From: Anaerolineae bacterium
GTDB lineage: Bacteria; Chloroflexota; Anaerolineae; Aggregatilineales; Phototrophicaceae
Direction: 5' to 3'
NCBI GenBank assembly: GCA_020849765.1
Contig: JADLAY010000071.1
Span: 1 to 64,000 of the forward strand
DNA: 64,000 nt
Within the stretch, counting starts at the first letter, position 1, and each line of letters begins with the position of its first letter. A model generated the notes under the pieces. It ran no database searches and had not been told where the DNA came from. It worked only from the letters and a program-made list of their open reading frames with translations. The translations under genes and the position numbers were made by a program. Shown one piece after another: positions 7,901-21,422 of this stretch.

Positions 7901-9493
7901 ATGATGCAACACAAACCCACCCGACTGTTCCTGGCCGCGTTGATGCTCGTGTTGATGGCGGGCTGCAATGCGCAGTCCCCGATCACCGTTTTTGTCACAC
8001 CCACCCTACCACCGACAGACACGCCGACCGCTGCCGCAACCGCGACGGCAACCTTCACCCTCGTGCCGACGATGGAGCCGCAAGCGCAGCCTTCGCCGAC
8101 GGTGAGCGAGACGCCCGTGCCAACAGCGACATTGACGCCGGTGGGCAGCCCGGTCTTCGTCGGCCCGATCATCGGCCCCGGCTATGTGGTGCCGCCCTCG
8201 GCCACGCCCGTGCCGACCGCGACGCCGGAAGGCGCAGAACTGACGCCAACGCAGACGCCACCGCCAGCCGCGACGACCGCCCCCGAAGCGACCGCACCGC
8301 CACCAACCGAGGCCCAGACTCAAGTGGTGCCCGTGCTGCCCAACCTCGACCCGAATCAGCTCGGCATCCAGTTGGACATCAACCTGGACGATCAGGACTG
8401 GAACGAGGCGATGGGGCGCATCGAACAGCTCGGCTTCAAGTGGGTCAAGGTGCAGCTCCCGTGGCGCGACATGCAGCCGAACGGGCCGGATGAACGCGAC
8501 AACGAGTTCTTCCGCCGCATCGAGCAGCACCTGGAAGATGCCAACAATCGCGGGCTGAACATGCTCGTCAGCGTGGTCAAAGCCCCGGCATGGGCGCGCA
8601 GCGTGCAGGCCGAAGACGGCCCGCCGGACGATCCGGCTACGCTGGCGCGTTTCATCACCATCATCTTCGAGGAGTTCAACGCCGGGTTGAATGCCCAGAT
8701 GGTCGGCGATTACATCGACGCGATCGAGATCTGGAACGAGCCCAACCTTCAGCGCGAATGGCAGGGGACGCTGCCGTTCAGCGGCGCGGGTTACATGCAG
8801 TTGTTCGGCCCCGCCTACCAGGCCGTGCGCGCTTCCTCACCGACCGTGACCATCGTCACCGCCGGGCTGGCGCCGACGAGCACCCAGTCGTTCTCGATTG
8901 ACGACCGCGACTACCTGAACCAGATGTACGCCGCGGGGCTGGGCCAGTATGCCGACGTCGTCGTCGGTGTGCACCCGTATGGCTGGGGCAATGCGCCGGA
9001 CGCGCGCTGCTGCGGCTCGCGCGGCTGGGACGAAGACCCACACTTCTACTACCTGGAGACGCTCGACGCCTACCGTGCGATCATGAACCAGAACGGGCAC
9101 AGTGGCGCGCCGATGTGGATCACCGAGTTCGGCTATGCGAGTTGGGATGGCTTCCCGCTCGACCCGCCGCAGGAATGGATGAAGTTCAACGACCGTTGGG
9201 CACAGGGCGGCTACACCATTCGCGCCATCCAGATCGCGCAGGAACGCGGCGACGTGGGCATCAAGGTGCTCTGGAATCTCAACTTCGCTGTACTTAGCGG
9301 GCTGATCGGCGGGCGCGACGAGCGCGCAGCGTACAGCATGCTGGTGCCGGGCGATGCCTGCCAGATCAACCCGGACAGCCCGAATCACACCGAGCGCCCG
9401 ATCTTCTGGATGCTGTTCGACGCCGTGCACCCGGATCAAGCGCTGCCGGATTGGTGCGGCGTGCCACCGAACGGAATCCCGGGTTTGGGGTAG
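7901..9493 (+). CDS. Secreted lipoprotein with clan GH-A-like glycosidase domain
   Basis: The N-terminus is a lipoprotein signal peptide ending in the lipobox LMAGC, so the protein is exported and anchored to a membrane. About 100 residues of Thr/Pro/Ala-rich linker follow (PTLPPTDTPT and similar), then a TIM-barrel domain starting near NQLGIQLDI. The acid/base candidate is E280 in IWNEPN and the nucleophile candidate E409 in ITEFG; both lie at barrel-strand ends as in GH5/GH39-type enzymes. The substrate cannot be told from sequence, but a beta-linked glycan is likely. The start at 7901 (ATGATG) gives the best signal peptide; an ATG at 7892 adds three residues. A related protein without the linker lies at 52265-54256. 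Confidence 0.8.
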   Translation: MMQHKPTRLFLAALMLVLMAGCNAQSPITVFVTPTLPPTDTPTAAATATATFTLVPTMEPQAQPSPTVSETPVPTATLTPVGSPVFVGPIIGPGYVVPPSATPVPTATPEGAELTPTQTPPPAATTAPEATAPPPTEAQTQVVPVLPNLDPNQLGIQLDINLDDQDWNEAMGRIEQLGFKWVKVQLPWRDMQPNGPDERDNEFFRRIEQHLEDANNRGLNMLVSVVKAPAWARSVQAEDGPPDDPATLARFITIIFEEFNAGLNAQMVGDYIDAIEIWNEPNLQREWQGTLPFSGAGYMQLFGPAYQAVRASSPTVTIVTAGLAPTSTQSFSIDDRDYLNQMYAAGLGQYADVVVGVHPYGWGNAPDARCCGSRGWDEDPHFYYLETLDAYRAIMNQNGHSGAPMWITEFGYASWDGFPLDPPQEWMKFNDRWAQGGYTIRAIQIAQERGDVGIKVLWNLNFAVLSGLIGGRDERAAYSMLVPGDACQINPDSPNHTERPIFWMLFDAVHPDQALPDWCGVPPNGIPGLG

Positions 9494-9583
9494 TAGAGTC
9501 GGGCGACGCCGGGTGCGCCCGCCATTGCGTTCCTTTCGAACACTTGCGACCAGGCAGAGCTTTGCCCTGCCTGTGGAGGCAGC

Positions 9584-10915
9584 ATGACCACAACCACAGC
9601 CAGCGCCCGCTTGAGCGGGATGCGCGGGTTCACGCTCGTCTGGGTGGGCCAGTTCGTCTCGCTGCTCGGCACGGCGATGACGCAGTTCGGCCTGACGATC
9701 TGGGCCTACCAACTGACCGGTCAGGCAACGGCGCTGGCGCTGGTCGGCTTCTTCAACTTCGCGCCGACGATCATCCTCAGTCCGATCGCAGGGGTGCTGG
9801 TCGACCGCTGGAATCGCAAGCTGACGATGATGCTGAGCGACATCGGCGCGGGCGCGGCGACGATCGCGGTCTTCCTGCTCTATAGTTCCGGCAACCTGCA
9901 AATCTGGCATCTATACGCCGCCGGTCTGGTGACCGGGGCGTTCCAGGCCTTTCAGTTCCCGGCCTACTCGGCGTCAATCTCGCTCATGATCAGCGAGAAG
10001 GACTATGGACGTGCCAACGGCATGCTGGGGTTGGCCGAGTCCGCCTCGTCGATCATCGCGCCGCCGCTGGCGGGTTTCCTGCTGGCTGCGATCGGCTTGA
10101 GCAGCATCATGCTGATCGACATCGTCACGTTCATTTTCGCAGTCGGCGCGCTGGCCCTGGTCTTCATCCCGCAGCCGACCGCCACCTCAGAAGGCGCGGA
10201 AAGCCGCGGTCATCTGCTGCGCGAATCGATCTACGGCTTCCGCTACATCGTCGCCCGGCCCAGCCTGCTCGGGTTGCAACTCGTCTTCCTGTGCATCAAC
10301 CTGCTGGCAACGCTGGCGATGGCCGTCTTCGCGCCGATGATCCTGGCGCGGACGAATCAGCAGGCGGATGCGCTGGCGCTCACACAGGCGGCGACCGGCG
10401 CGGGCGGCGTCGTGGGTGGCCTGCTGATGAGCGTCTGGGGCGGCCCGCGCCCCCGCGTTCACGGCGTGTTGTTAGGCATGGCGGCCAGCAGCCTGTTGGG
10501 GATGGCGGTGCTCGGTACGCAGGGTGGCTTGCTGGTGTGGACGGTCAGCGCCTTCGTGATGACGTTCTTCATCCCGATGATCAACGGCTCGAACCAGGCC
10601 ATCTGGCAGGCCAAGGTCGCGCCGGATGTGCAGGGGCGCGTCTTTGCCGCCCGCCGCATGATCGCGCAGCTGACGATACCGATCTCCTTCCTGGCAGCAG
10701 GCCCGCTGGCCGATCAACTGCTGGAACCGGCCATGATGCCCGGCGGCTCGCTGGCGGGCGCCTTCGGTGGCCTGGTCGGCGTCGGCCCTGGCGCGGGCAT
10801 GGGCCTGATGTTCGTCATCATGGGTGTGCTCGGCGGGCTGGTCGGGCTGGTCGGCTATCTGATCCCGGCGGTGCGCGACGCGGAAAAGCTGCTGCCGGAT
10901 CACGGCGCACGCTGA
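9584..10915 (+). CDS. Major facilitator superfamily transporter, EntS-like exporter
   Basis: This 443-residue protein has about 12 hydrophobic segments and the MFS loop 2-3 motif (GVLVDRWNRK). Overall it resembles the MFS_3 group, which includes the enterobactin exporter EntS and macrolide efflux proteins. Export of a small molecule by proton antiport is therefore likely; the substrate is unknown. The start is supported by GGAGG a few bases upstream of ATG 9584. It begins about 90 bases after the lipoprotein gene and could share its transcript. A separate promoter lies just after its stop for the next small gene. The C-terminal third has a Gly-rich stretch (VGPGAGMG) between the last membrane segments. 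Confidence 0.87.
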   Translation: MTTTTASARLSGMRGFTLVWVGQFVSLLGTAMTQFGLTIWAYQLTGQATALALVGFFNFAPTIILSPIAGVLVDRWNRKLTMMLSDIGAGAATIAVFLLYSSGNLQIWHLYAAGLVTGAFQAFQFPAYSASISLMISEKDYGRANGMLGLAESASSIIAPPLAGFLLAAIGLSSIMLIDIVTFIFAVGALALVFIPQPTATSEGAESRGHLLRESIYGFRYIVARPSLLGLQLVFLCINLLATLAMAVFAPMILARTNQQADALALTQAATGAGGVVGGLLMSVWGGPRPRVHGVLLGMAASSLLGMAVLGTQGGLLVWTVSAFVMTFFIPMINGSNQAIWQAKVAPDVQGRVFAARRMIAQLTIPISFLAAGPLADQLLEPAMMPGGSLAGAFGGLVGVGPGAGMGLMFVIMGVLGGLVGLVGYLIPAVRDAEKLLPDHGAR

Positions 10916-10930
10916 CCCTCAGGTCGGATG

Positions 10931-10936
10931 TATAAT
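10931..10936 (+). promoter_or_regulatory. -10 box TATAAT for the small conserved protein gene
   Basis: A perfect TATAAT lies 34 bases before the preferred ATG at 10970 and 15 bases after the MFS stop. The -35 region (around GCTGACC at 10911-10917) is weak and too close. A transcript start near 10943 leaves room for the GAGGAG ribosome-binding site at 10955-10960. Confidence 0.55.
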
Positions 10937-10969
10937 AGATTGAGGCACGCATTTGAGGAGATGCCAGTA

Positions 10970-11221
10970 ATGGCGGTTGTGCAACCCCCAGCGGTATTGG
11001 ACGAAATTCTGGAATTTCTTGCTGAAGGCCCCTCGCCGCAGGCCATTGTGGCCTATAAGCCCTCCGAGATCCTTGAACAACGGCTGGAATACTTGCTCGA
11101 ACGCAACCGGCAAGATTTGATTACCCACGAAGAACAAGCGGAACTCGAAGAATTCTTGCGCATGAATCACTTCATAAGCATGCTGCAAATCCGCACGCGC
11201 AAGAAATTGATGGATTACTGA
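10970..11221 (+). CDS. Small conserved protein of unknown function, antitoxin-like size
   Basis: The 83-residue protein starts MAVVQPPAVLDEIL. The start was chosen because GAGGAG at 10955-10960 is 9 bases upstream of ATG 10970, whereas it abuts the earlier ATG at 10961. The protein is almost wholly helical: an N-terminal segment with an LDEILEFLAEGPSP motif, a middle segment (YKPSEILEQRLEYLL), and EEQAELEEFLRMNHF near the end. I recall similar small proteins in Cyanobacteria and Chloroflexota, often in multiple copies and sometimes beside toxin-antitoxin genes, but no function is established and no toxin is adjacent here. It has its own -10 box. Confidence 0.7.
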   Translation: MAVVQPPAVLDEILEFLAEGPSPQAIVAYKPSEILEQRLEYLLERNRQDLITHEEQAELEEFLRMNHFISMLQIRTRKKLMDY

Positions 11222-11341
11222 TAAGCCTGCAAAAGCACCTGAATATGTCATCTCGCTGGAGTATGGACGGGCCCCTATCTCTGACGTGTGCCAACTGAGA
11301 ACCTAATTCGAATGAGTAATTTGAGCCACATGACACAAATC

Positions 11342-11401
11342 GTAGGGGCGACCCGGCGGGTCGCCCTGGGCAATGCGGGCGAGGCATCGCCTCGCCCCTA
11401 C
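11342..11401. repeat. Palindromic intergenic repeat, copy 2
   Basis: The 60-bp unit has terminal inverted repeats GTAGGGGCG and CGCCCCTAC. Two internal hairpins lie in tandem: GGGCGACCC/GGGTCGCCC, then GGGCGAGGC/GCCTCGCCC. It occupies the middle of the gap between the small conserved protein and the WYL regulator. It is closely related to the copy at 52161-52211. Confidence 0.8.
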
Positions 11402-11466
11402 AAAATAACGGTTTGTGCTGTTCTGCAAGCGTGTCAGGTCGTCGGGAACGCACCATCTGAACTGCC

Positions 11467-12396
11467 ATGAATCGCACCGACCGCCTCCTTGGCATCGTCC
11501 TTGAATTGCAAGCAAAAGGCTGGCTGCGCGCCGAAGACCTCGCCGCCACCTTCGAGGTGAGCAAGCGCACCATCTACCGCGATATGGATGCGCTGGCGGA
11601 GACCGGCATCCCGATCATGTCGCAGGCGGGGCAGGGTTATGGCCTGGTGCCGGGGTTCTTCCTGCCGCCGGTCAATTTCGGCGTCGACGAGGCGGTCGTC
11701 CTGCTGCTCGGCGCGGATTACATCGCCAAGCACTTCGATTCGAGCTATGCGCAGGCGGCGCATCATGCCAGCAGCAAGATCGAAGCGGTGCTGCCGGAGC
11801 GGCTGCGCGCGGAAGCCCAGGCTCAGCGCGGCATCATGTACTTCGTCAACTGGACGGGCGATCTGGCGCAGACGGACATGCTGCGCAAACTGCGCCAGGC
11901 GCTGCTGCTGCGCCGCCAGATCGAGTTCGGCTACTACGCCCGCTATGGCGAGGGACGCGGCGAAACGCGCGTCGTCGATCCGTACGCGCTGGTCAACGTG
12001 TTTAATCACTGGTATCTGACCGGTTACGATCACGCGCGGCAGGATTGGCGCAACTTCCGGCTCGAACGGATGGAGCAGGTGGCGGTGCTGCCGCGGACGT
12101 TCGTGCGCGATTTGCAGTTCAAGCTCGGCCCGCGCCCGTCGGACGACCGCGACTTGATCGTGAAGGTGCTGTTCAGCCACGAGGTGGCGCGCTGGGTGCA
12201 GGAAGAGCACAACTTCTTCACGCTGGAAGAGGAGTTCCGCGACGACGGCCTGCTGGTCACGTTTGCCGTCCGGCGCGAGGATGATCTGTTCACATGGCTG
12301 CTGAGTTGGGGCGCGCAGGCCCGCGTGCTCGAACCGGAAGGCTTGATCGAGCGCCTGCGGACGGCGGCAAGCGAAATACTGGCTTTATACCAATGA
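11467..12396 (+). CDS. HTH-WYL transcriptional regulator
   Basis: The 309-residue protein has an N-terminal winged helix-turn-helix of the DeoR/HTH_11 kind (residues about 5-60, with VSKRTIYRDMDAL as recognition helix). A linker follows, then a WYL domain (about residues 150-220, with NHWYLTGYDHARQDWRNFRL) and a C-terminal extension. WYL-domain regulators usually bind nucleotides or nucleic-acid fragments as effectors and act as repressors or activators. No strong ribosome-binding site precedes the ATG, so a short-leader or leaderless message is possible. Its target is unknown. SurE lies 95 bases downstream on the same strand, and the GTAGGG repeat lies upstream. Confidence 0.88.
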   Translation: MNRTDRLLGIVLELQAKGWLRAEDLAATFEVSKRTIYRDMDALAETGIPIMSQAGQGYGLVPGFFLPPVNFGVDEAVVLLLGADYIAKHFDSSYAQAAHHASSKIEAVLPERLRAEAQAQRGIMYFVNWTGDLAQTDMLRKLRQALLLRRQIEFGYYARYGEGRGETRVVDPYALVNVFNHWYLTGYDHARQDWRNFRLERMEQVAVLPRTFVRDLQFKLGPRPSDDRDLIVKVLFSHEVARWVQEEHNFFTLEEEFRDDGLLVTFAVRREDDLFTWLLSWGAQARVLEPEGLIERLRTAASEILALYQ

Positions 12397-12491
12397 TCCG
12401 GCGCAGCGCTGCGCCCTTCTTGCGAATAGTGAAGGCTCCATCGTTCTTTGTGATGCTGAATTCGTCGCACAAACAAACCGAGGATTACTGA

Positions 12492-13292
12492 ATGCGACCG
12501 CTGATCTTGATTACAAATGACGATGGGGTACGTTCGCCAGGATTGCACGCGCTGGCCGAAGTCGCGCTCACGCTGGGCGACGTGGTGATCTCCGCGCCTG
12601 CCATGCAGCAGACGAGCATGAGCCGCGGCTTCAAGCACGGCGGCGATGCCGGGCGCATCACCGCGATCGAGGTGGCGCTCGACGGGCGGCTGCATCCGGC
12701 CTACGGCGTCGATGGCTCACCGGCGATGGCAGCTGCTCACGGCGTGCTTGAACTGTCGCCGCGCCGCCCCGATCTGTGCCTGAGCGGCATCAACTATGGC
12801 GAAAATCTCGGCTTCAGCCTGACGCGCAGCGGCACGCTCGGCGCAGCCATGGAGGCGGCGGCCTTCGGCATCCCCGGCATCGCCATCTCGCTCGAAACGC
12901 ATCCGAGTGCGCACTTCTCCGATAATTTCAGCAAGCTCGATTGGAGCGTCGCCCAGGACGTGGCCAAGCGGATCGCCGTGCGCGTGCTCGAACAGGGGCT
13001 GCCGGAGGGGACGCACGTCCTCAACATCAACGTGCCGGACAGCGCAACGACCGAGACCCCGCTGCGCTGGACGCGCCAGAGCCTGCACAATTACTACACC
13101 TATCTGGAGCAGCCGACGCGCGACCACGCCCTGCCATACCGGCTCAAAGAAGACCGGATCATCCCGCCGGATGTCGAGCGGGATAGCGATGTCTACGCCT
13201 TCTCGGTCGAGCGCGCCATCTCGATCACACCGCTGACTGCCGATCTGACGGCGTGCGGCTTCCATAACGGCTGGCTGGATCACCAGGGCTGA
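12492..13292 (+). CDS. surE: 5'/3'-nucleotidase SurE, first copy
   Basis: SurE is a metal-dependent phosphatase acting on nucleoside monophosphates and short polyphosphates in the cytoplasm. The N-terminal NDDG motif is at residues 9-12 (metal-binding aspartates D10 and D11), followed by SAPAMQQTSMSRG and SGINYGENLG, both typical. The length of 266 residues is normal. GAGG about 10 bases upstream supports ATG 12492. It follows the WYL regulator gene at short distance. A second, diverged SurE lies at 62782-63678 in the same window. Downstream the sequence becomes non-coding and then AT-rich. Confidence 0.92.
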   Translation: MRPLILITNDDGVRSPGLHALAEVALTLGDVVISAPAMQQTSMSRGFKHGGDAGRITAIEVALDGRLHPAYGVDGSPAMAAAHGVLELSPRRPDLCLSGINYGENLGFSLTRSGTLGAAMEAAAFGIPGIAISLETHPSAHFSDNFSKLDWSVAQDVAKRIAVRVLEQGLPEGTHVLNINVPDSATTETPLRWTRQSLHNYYTYLEQPTRDHALPYRLKEDRIIPPDVERDSDVYAFSVERAISITPLTADLTACGFHNGWLDHQG

Positions 13293-13366
13293 CGCCGGGC
13301 AACTGCTGTTGCCATCTCCATAACCGCCGTCTGCTATCTTCGAGATGGCTCTCTGAAATTCGCCAA

Positions 13367-13389
13367 GCCCGGCCGTTCGAAGGTCGGGC
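13367..13389 (+). terminator. Hairpin downstream of surE
   Basis: GCCCGGCC and GGTCGGGC pair over 8 bp (one G-U) around the 7-base loop GTTCGAA, 75 bases after the surE stop. There is no clear U-tract, so termination is only suggested. Confidence 0.35.
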
Positions 13390-13871
13390 ACTTCACCAGC
13401 AGCCAGGCACGTCCAGGCCCTGTTTGATTCTTCTAACGAAGCTTTGTGACACTAATTTGTCGAAGAATCATGCCGGATAGACATTATTGTGTAGTTTATA
13501 ACGAACAGCATAGACAAGAGACCGATACAATGCCTGATAACGACCCGCTACACGACGCCTATCACCTGCTGGCTTCCGGGAAAGTCCCCAACCGGCGTGA
13601 TGAAGGGCGTGCGCACCAACCGGCGTTCGACCGTGCCGACCCGCGCTTCGTCGTGCGTACGCGCAGAATGACATTCACATTGATACCAGCCGGCTTCGTC
13701 GCCCGCATTCTGTCGATATTCATTGCTTGATCCCTCTCTTTGTGGCAAATGCATTGAAATCGACCTCATACGCACAAGTTACTTGTGGTAGATTGCTTGA
13801 ACTACCACATGGTCCGCTACATCGATCTCACGTATGATTTTGCTATCGAGGAATAGTCTCTATGGCTCGGG
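13390..13871. other. Intergenic stretch, no convincing gene
   Basis: This stretch separates surE from the AT-rich reverse-transcriptase island. Open frames on both strands are short and match no family I know. The best is a 53-codon minus-strand frame from ATG 13721-13723 down to 13562, which has a GAGAGGG Shine-Dalgarno-like sequence upstream and an Arg-rich product. A different minus-strand frame through the same bases gives the more natural-looking peptide VRTPFITPVGDFPG, so this may be a decayed gene with a frameshift. After about 13740 the base composition becomes AT-rich. Confidence 0.4.
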
Positions 13872-13909
13872 AGGATTAACTGTATGGGTTAGCCCATACA
13901 GTTAATCCT
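13872..13909. promoter_or_regulatory. Perfect 17-bp inverted repeat upstream of the RT-TIR gene
   Basis: The arms 13872-13888 and 13893-13909 are exact complements around the 4-base loop TTAG. The hairpin ends 79 bases before the RT start codon. A candidate -10 box TATAGT follows at 13924-13929, so the right arm would cover the -35 region. It could be an operator, a terminator protecting the island from upstream transcription, or part of a structured RNA used by the reverse transcriptase. The sequence alone cannot choose between these. Confidence 0.75.
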
Positions 13910-13988
13910 GCAATTTGCGTACTATAGTGCTAAACTTATTAATGATTTCTCTCGCTCTGTATTGCCACCCTCACTCAGAGAAGAATCC

Positions 13989-16595
13989 ATGACTTGGGGC
14001 GCGTTCTTAACTTACGACAATTTCTCACTAGCGTGGAGAAGAATCAGAAATTCTCCAATAACGACGACAAAAGACAGACTAGGACTCAAAATATTCTCTC
14101 AATCCTTGAATATTCATATTGAAAGACTGATCCGAGATCTAGCTGCTGGTTACTATGAGCCCGAATTACCTTCGCTATTGTATTTGCCTAAAAAGTCCGG
14201 GCGATTACGTCCGTTCACGCTGTTACATATGCGAGATAGGTTAGTTTATCAAGCAATTGGTAATATTCTAATACGCAATGTCTATGAAGAGTTGAAAGCA
14301 ACAGCAGACATCAAGGTATTCTCACCGGTATTGGCAGGAGTAAATGGAGACTATGTTTTCTATCCGTCCTTAAGGAAGGGCGATGACTTCGAGGGACAGT
14401 TCCTCAAATTCACCCGTCGGCAAGCAGAGCTAATCGACTCAGGAAATTTCACTTGGGTAGTACAAGCCGATATTGCCTCTTTCTACCCATCAATTGACCA
14501 CTCACTACTCATACAAAAACTTGCTTCCGACGGTTGGCTCGACGAGAGATCTTGCGATCTTTTACGAAGGTGTCTCAGAATCTGGTCTTCAGATGATCTA
14601 TTGTCTCAGGTGAACAAAGGGTTGCCAATCGGCTACGAAACATCAGATTTGCTAGCGAATCTGTTTCTACAAGAACTCAATCTAGCAATGATAGATCAAG
14701 AGTACTTGCGTTATGTTGATGACGTTAGAGTTTTTACGACATCAGAAATGGAGGGGGAGAAGATACTCAACCAATTAGATGTATTTTTACAGAAACAGGG
14801 CTTGACGCTACAGGAAGCGAAGACGGGTGTAAAGAAGCTAGCCGAGTTTCACACAGAAACTCGGCTGCAAGACCTTGAGGGCCAGCAAATATTGCTTTCT
14901 AGCATCGATCGCGACATCAATTCTCCTATTCAATTGATTCAGGAGGAGACCGATACAAGATTAAGAAAATTACTTATGGAAGTCTTGGGAATCCAAGAAT
15001 GGGATGGCTTGAACCTCGACGAGAGAATAGAACCGTCCGATGAAATGTCACTTTTTTTTGCACTATATCGCATTCGTGAGAAAAATATCCAATTGAGGGA
15101 TATTGCTCTTGATTTGCTGATTTCGCACCCACACAGATCATACGCAATAGTCCAGTATCTGACTCTGTTCCAGGAGGATGAACTGGTGGTTGAAAGACTG
15201 TGGACTATTGTCGATGATGAAAGTAAGCACGGACAAGTCAGAGCGAACTGCCTGAGAGCTTTACACAATTTGTCTGATGATGCTCCAAGAATTAGGACGA
15301 CGATTGGGAATTGGCTCTATGATAGCGATTTGTCATTATCTCTATGTGCAATCGAGGTACTACAGCAATATCCAGATGCCATATACTTATTCAATTTGCT
15401 GGATTCCTCCAATGCTAGATTGGATCGACATCTTCTGTATTCTTTCATATCTACCGAGTTTGTCCTACTCAACTCAGATGATGAAAAGAGAAAGACGATT
15501 TCATGGTGTCTTGATCAAGGCGATTACATACTCAATACATTGGCGGTTTATTTCCTATCGACCAATATCCATCTTCTGAATTACTTCTCAAACAATCTTC
15601 CTGATTTAGTTCAGGATCTAATCCAAGATTTCAAAAACAGGGTGTCGACTGATGAAGTCACTCAGAATATTCGTAAGCTCTTTGGTATCCCACATGAGTT
15701 CGATTTGAGTGCGGCAATCCTCCCTGTTTTGTCGGGCCTAAATCAACAAGTCATCAACATGTTTCTTTCAAGAGAGACAAACCGCGATGAATATTTGAGA
15801 AACTTGACCGAATTCCTCGTAGAATTCTCTCAACTATATCAGAGAATGACTGCTAAGGAATTCTCGTCGTTAATTAAAACTTCAGAAATCCAAGACGCCT
15901 TTAACTATAGCCAAAATGGTCTGACGAATCTATCGGATTTCCGATCCAGCGTGACTTTCCTCGGTACAAAACCAGCATTAGGCTACATAGATACTGAGAA
16001 GATCCATAAGGGCATATCGCTGATTGTATTCCATGCGTTGCAAGAAATTGACGCATTGCTGAAGGATGTTCCACGGACTTTGCTGAAAGAAGAGATCCTC
16101 AGTGATCCATCGCCCATACCGATGATCTTCTTTTCATATTCTCACTACGATGAAAGACAGCGCAAAAAGCTGGAAATGAAATTGAAACATCTCGAAATTC
16201 GAGGGCTTGCAAAGTTGTGGTCTGACCGGGAGATTCCTGCCGGGCAAGTTTGGAACGAGGAGTTAAATGAAAAGCTTGATGAGGCGATTATAGTACTCTT
16301 CTTGATAACGAGTAACTTCATGGCGTCAAGCTTCATCGAACGAGAAGAGATGCCACGTGCTATAAGCAACTATAATCAAGAACGAACTGTATGTATACCA
16401 ATCTTGCTTGAGGCTTGTGACTGGAAATACTATCCTTACGAACATCTTCAAGCACTTCCCAAAGATGCGAAACCTGTTACACATTGGACACGCCCTGACT
16501 CTGCATATGAAGATATTCAGCTGAAAGTTCGTTCGACTCTTGAAAGCATAAGTAGCGGGACGTACAAGTGGATATCCCTTCCTCCAAAGTCATGA
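13989..16595 (+). CDS. Reverse transcriptase / helical repeat / TIR fusion protein
   Basis: The 868-residue protein has three parts. Residues about 20-290 are a reverse transcriptase: RPFTLLHMRDRLVYQAI (fingers), motif A VQADIASFYPSIDH with catalytic D161, motif B GLPIGYETSDLLANL, and motif C YVDD at 242-245. Residues about 350-650 are helical, with HEAT-like segments (LRDIALDLLISHP, VRANCLRALHNLS, SLSLCAIEVLQQYP). Residues about 710-855 are a TIR domain: IFFSYSHYDE, LWSDREIPAGQVW, and a conserved Glu-rich SSFIEREEM where NAD-cleaving TIR enzymes carry their catalytic Glu. ATG 13989 is preferred over an upstream TTG at 13962, with the purine-rich AGAGAAGAA just before it. The gene is much more AT-rich than its neighbours and sits between surE and rpoC, suggesting transfer. 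Anti-phage abortive defence is the likely role: TIR depletes NAD after the RT part senses infection. This is inference; I know RT defence families, but not this exact architecture. Confidence 0.87.
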   Translation: MTWGAFLTYDNFSLAWRRIRNSPITTTKDRLGLKIFSQSLNIHIERLIRDLAAGYYEPELPSLLYLPKKSGRLRPFTLLHMRDRLVYQAIGNILIRNVYEELKATADIKVFSPVLAGVNGDYVFYPSLRKGDDFEGQFLKFTRRQAELIDSGNFTWVVQADIASFYPSIDHSLLIQKLASDGWLDERSCDLLRRCLRIWSSDDLLSQVNKGLPIGYETSDLLANLFLQELNLAMIDQEYLRYVDDVRVFTTSEMEGEKILNQLDVFLQKQGLTLQEAKTGVKKLAEFHTETRLQDLEGQQILLSSIDRDINSPIQLIQEETDTRLRKLLMEVLGIQEWDGLNLDERIEPSDEMSLFFALYRIREKNIQLRDIALDLLISHPHRSYAIVQYLTLFQEDELVVERLWTIVDDESKHGQVRANCLRALHNLSDDAPRIRTTIGNWLYDSDLSLSLCAIEVLQQYPDAIYLFNLLDSSNARLDRHLLYSFISTEFVLLNSDDEKRKTISWCLDQGDYILNTLAVYFLSTNIHLLNYFSNNLPDLVQDLIQDFKNRVSTDEVTQNIRKLFGIPHEFDLSAAILPVLSGLNQQVINMFLSRETNRDEYLRNLTEFLVEFSQLYQRMTAKEFSSLIKTSEIQDAFNYSQNGLTNLSDFRSSVTFLGTKPALGYIDTEKIHKGISLIVFHALQEIDALLKDVPRTLLKEEILSDPSPIPMIFFSYSHYDERQRKKLEMKLKHLEIRGLAKLWSDREIPAGQVWNEELNEKLDEAIIVLFLITSNFMASSFIEREEMPRAISNYNQERTVCIPILLEACDWKYYPYEHLQALPKDAKPVTHWTRPDSAYEDIQLKVRSTLESISSGTYKWISLPPKS

Positions 16596-16664
16596 TTCAA
16601 TCTTTGAATTGCTTTCGCGTGTTCAATTCCCACGAAGGCAAGTAGGGTTTATACACCGTAAACC

Positions 16665-16692
16665 AAAGGGCCTGGTAAGAACCAGGCCCTTT
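16665..16692. terminator. Terminator between rpoC and the RT-TIR gene
   Basis: An 11-bp perfect stem, AAAGGGCCTGG with CCAGGCCCTTT, encloses the 6-base loop TAAGAA. It lies 24 bases beyond the rpoC stop and 69 bases beyond the RT-TIR stop. The A and T runs at the stem base let it work on both strands for these convergent genes. Confidence 0.75.
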
Positions 16693-16716
16693 GCATGATT
16701 GAGATTGACTGACAGC

Positions 16717-21300
<4,584 letters not shown>

Positions 21301-21422
21301 GGCGTATCCTCCTCTGTGACTCGTCTGTCTCGCGACGGGTGCTTTAACGATAAGTTGTCAGGGACTGCACTACTTTTGAATGCGGGCGGAGTACTGGAGA
21401 ATGCCGTCGATGCCCAGCGACG

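Noticed and set aside
13446..13730. A 94-codon plus-strand frame before the RT-TIR island
   Set aside because: No ribosome-binding site, no family resemblance and overlapping frames on the other strand are equally plausible; treated as probable decayed or non-coding DNA.
13872..16595. A classical retron
   Set aside because: No paired msr-msd repeats typical of retrons were seen and the RT lacks a recognisable retron VTG-type end. The single upstream hairpin alone is not enough.
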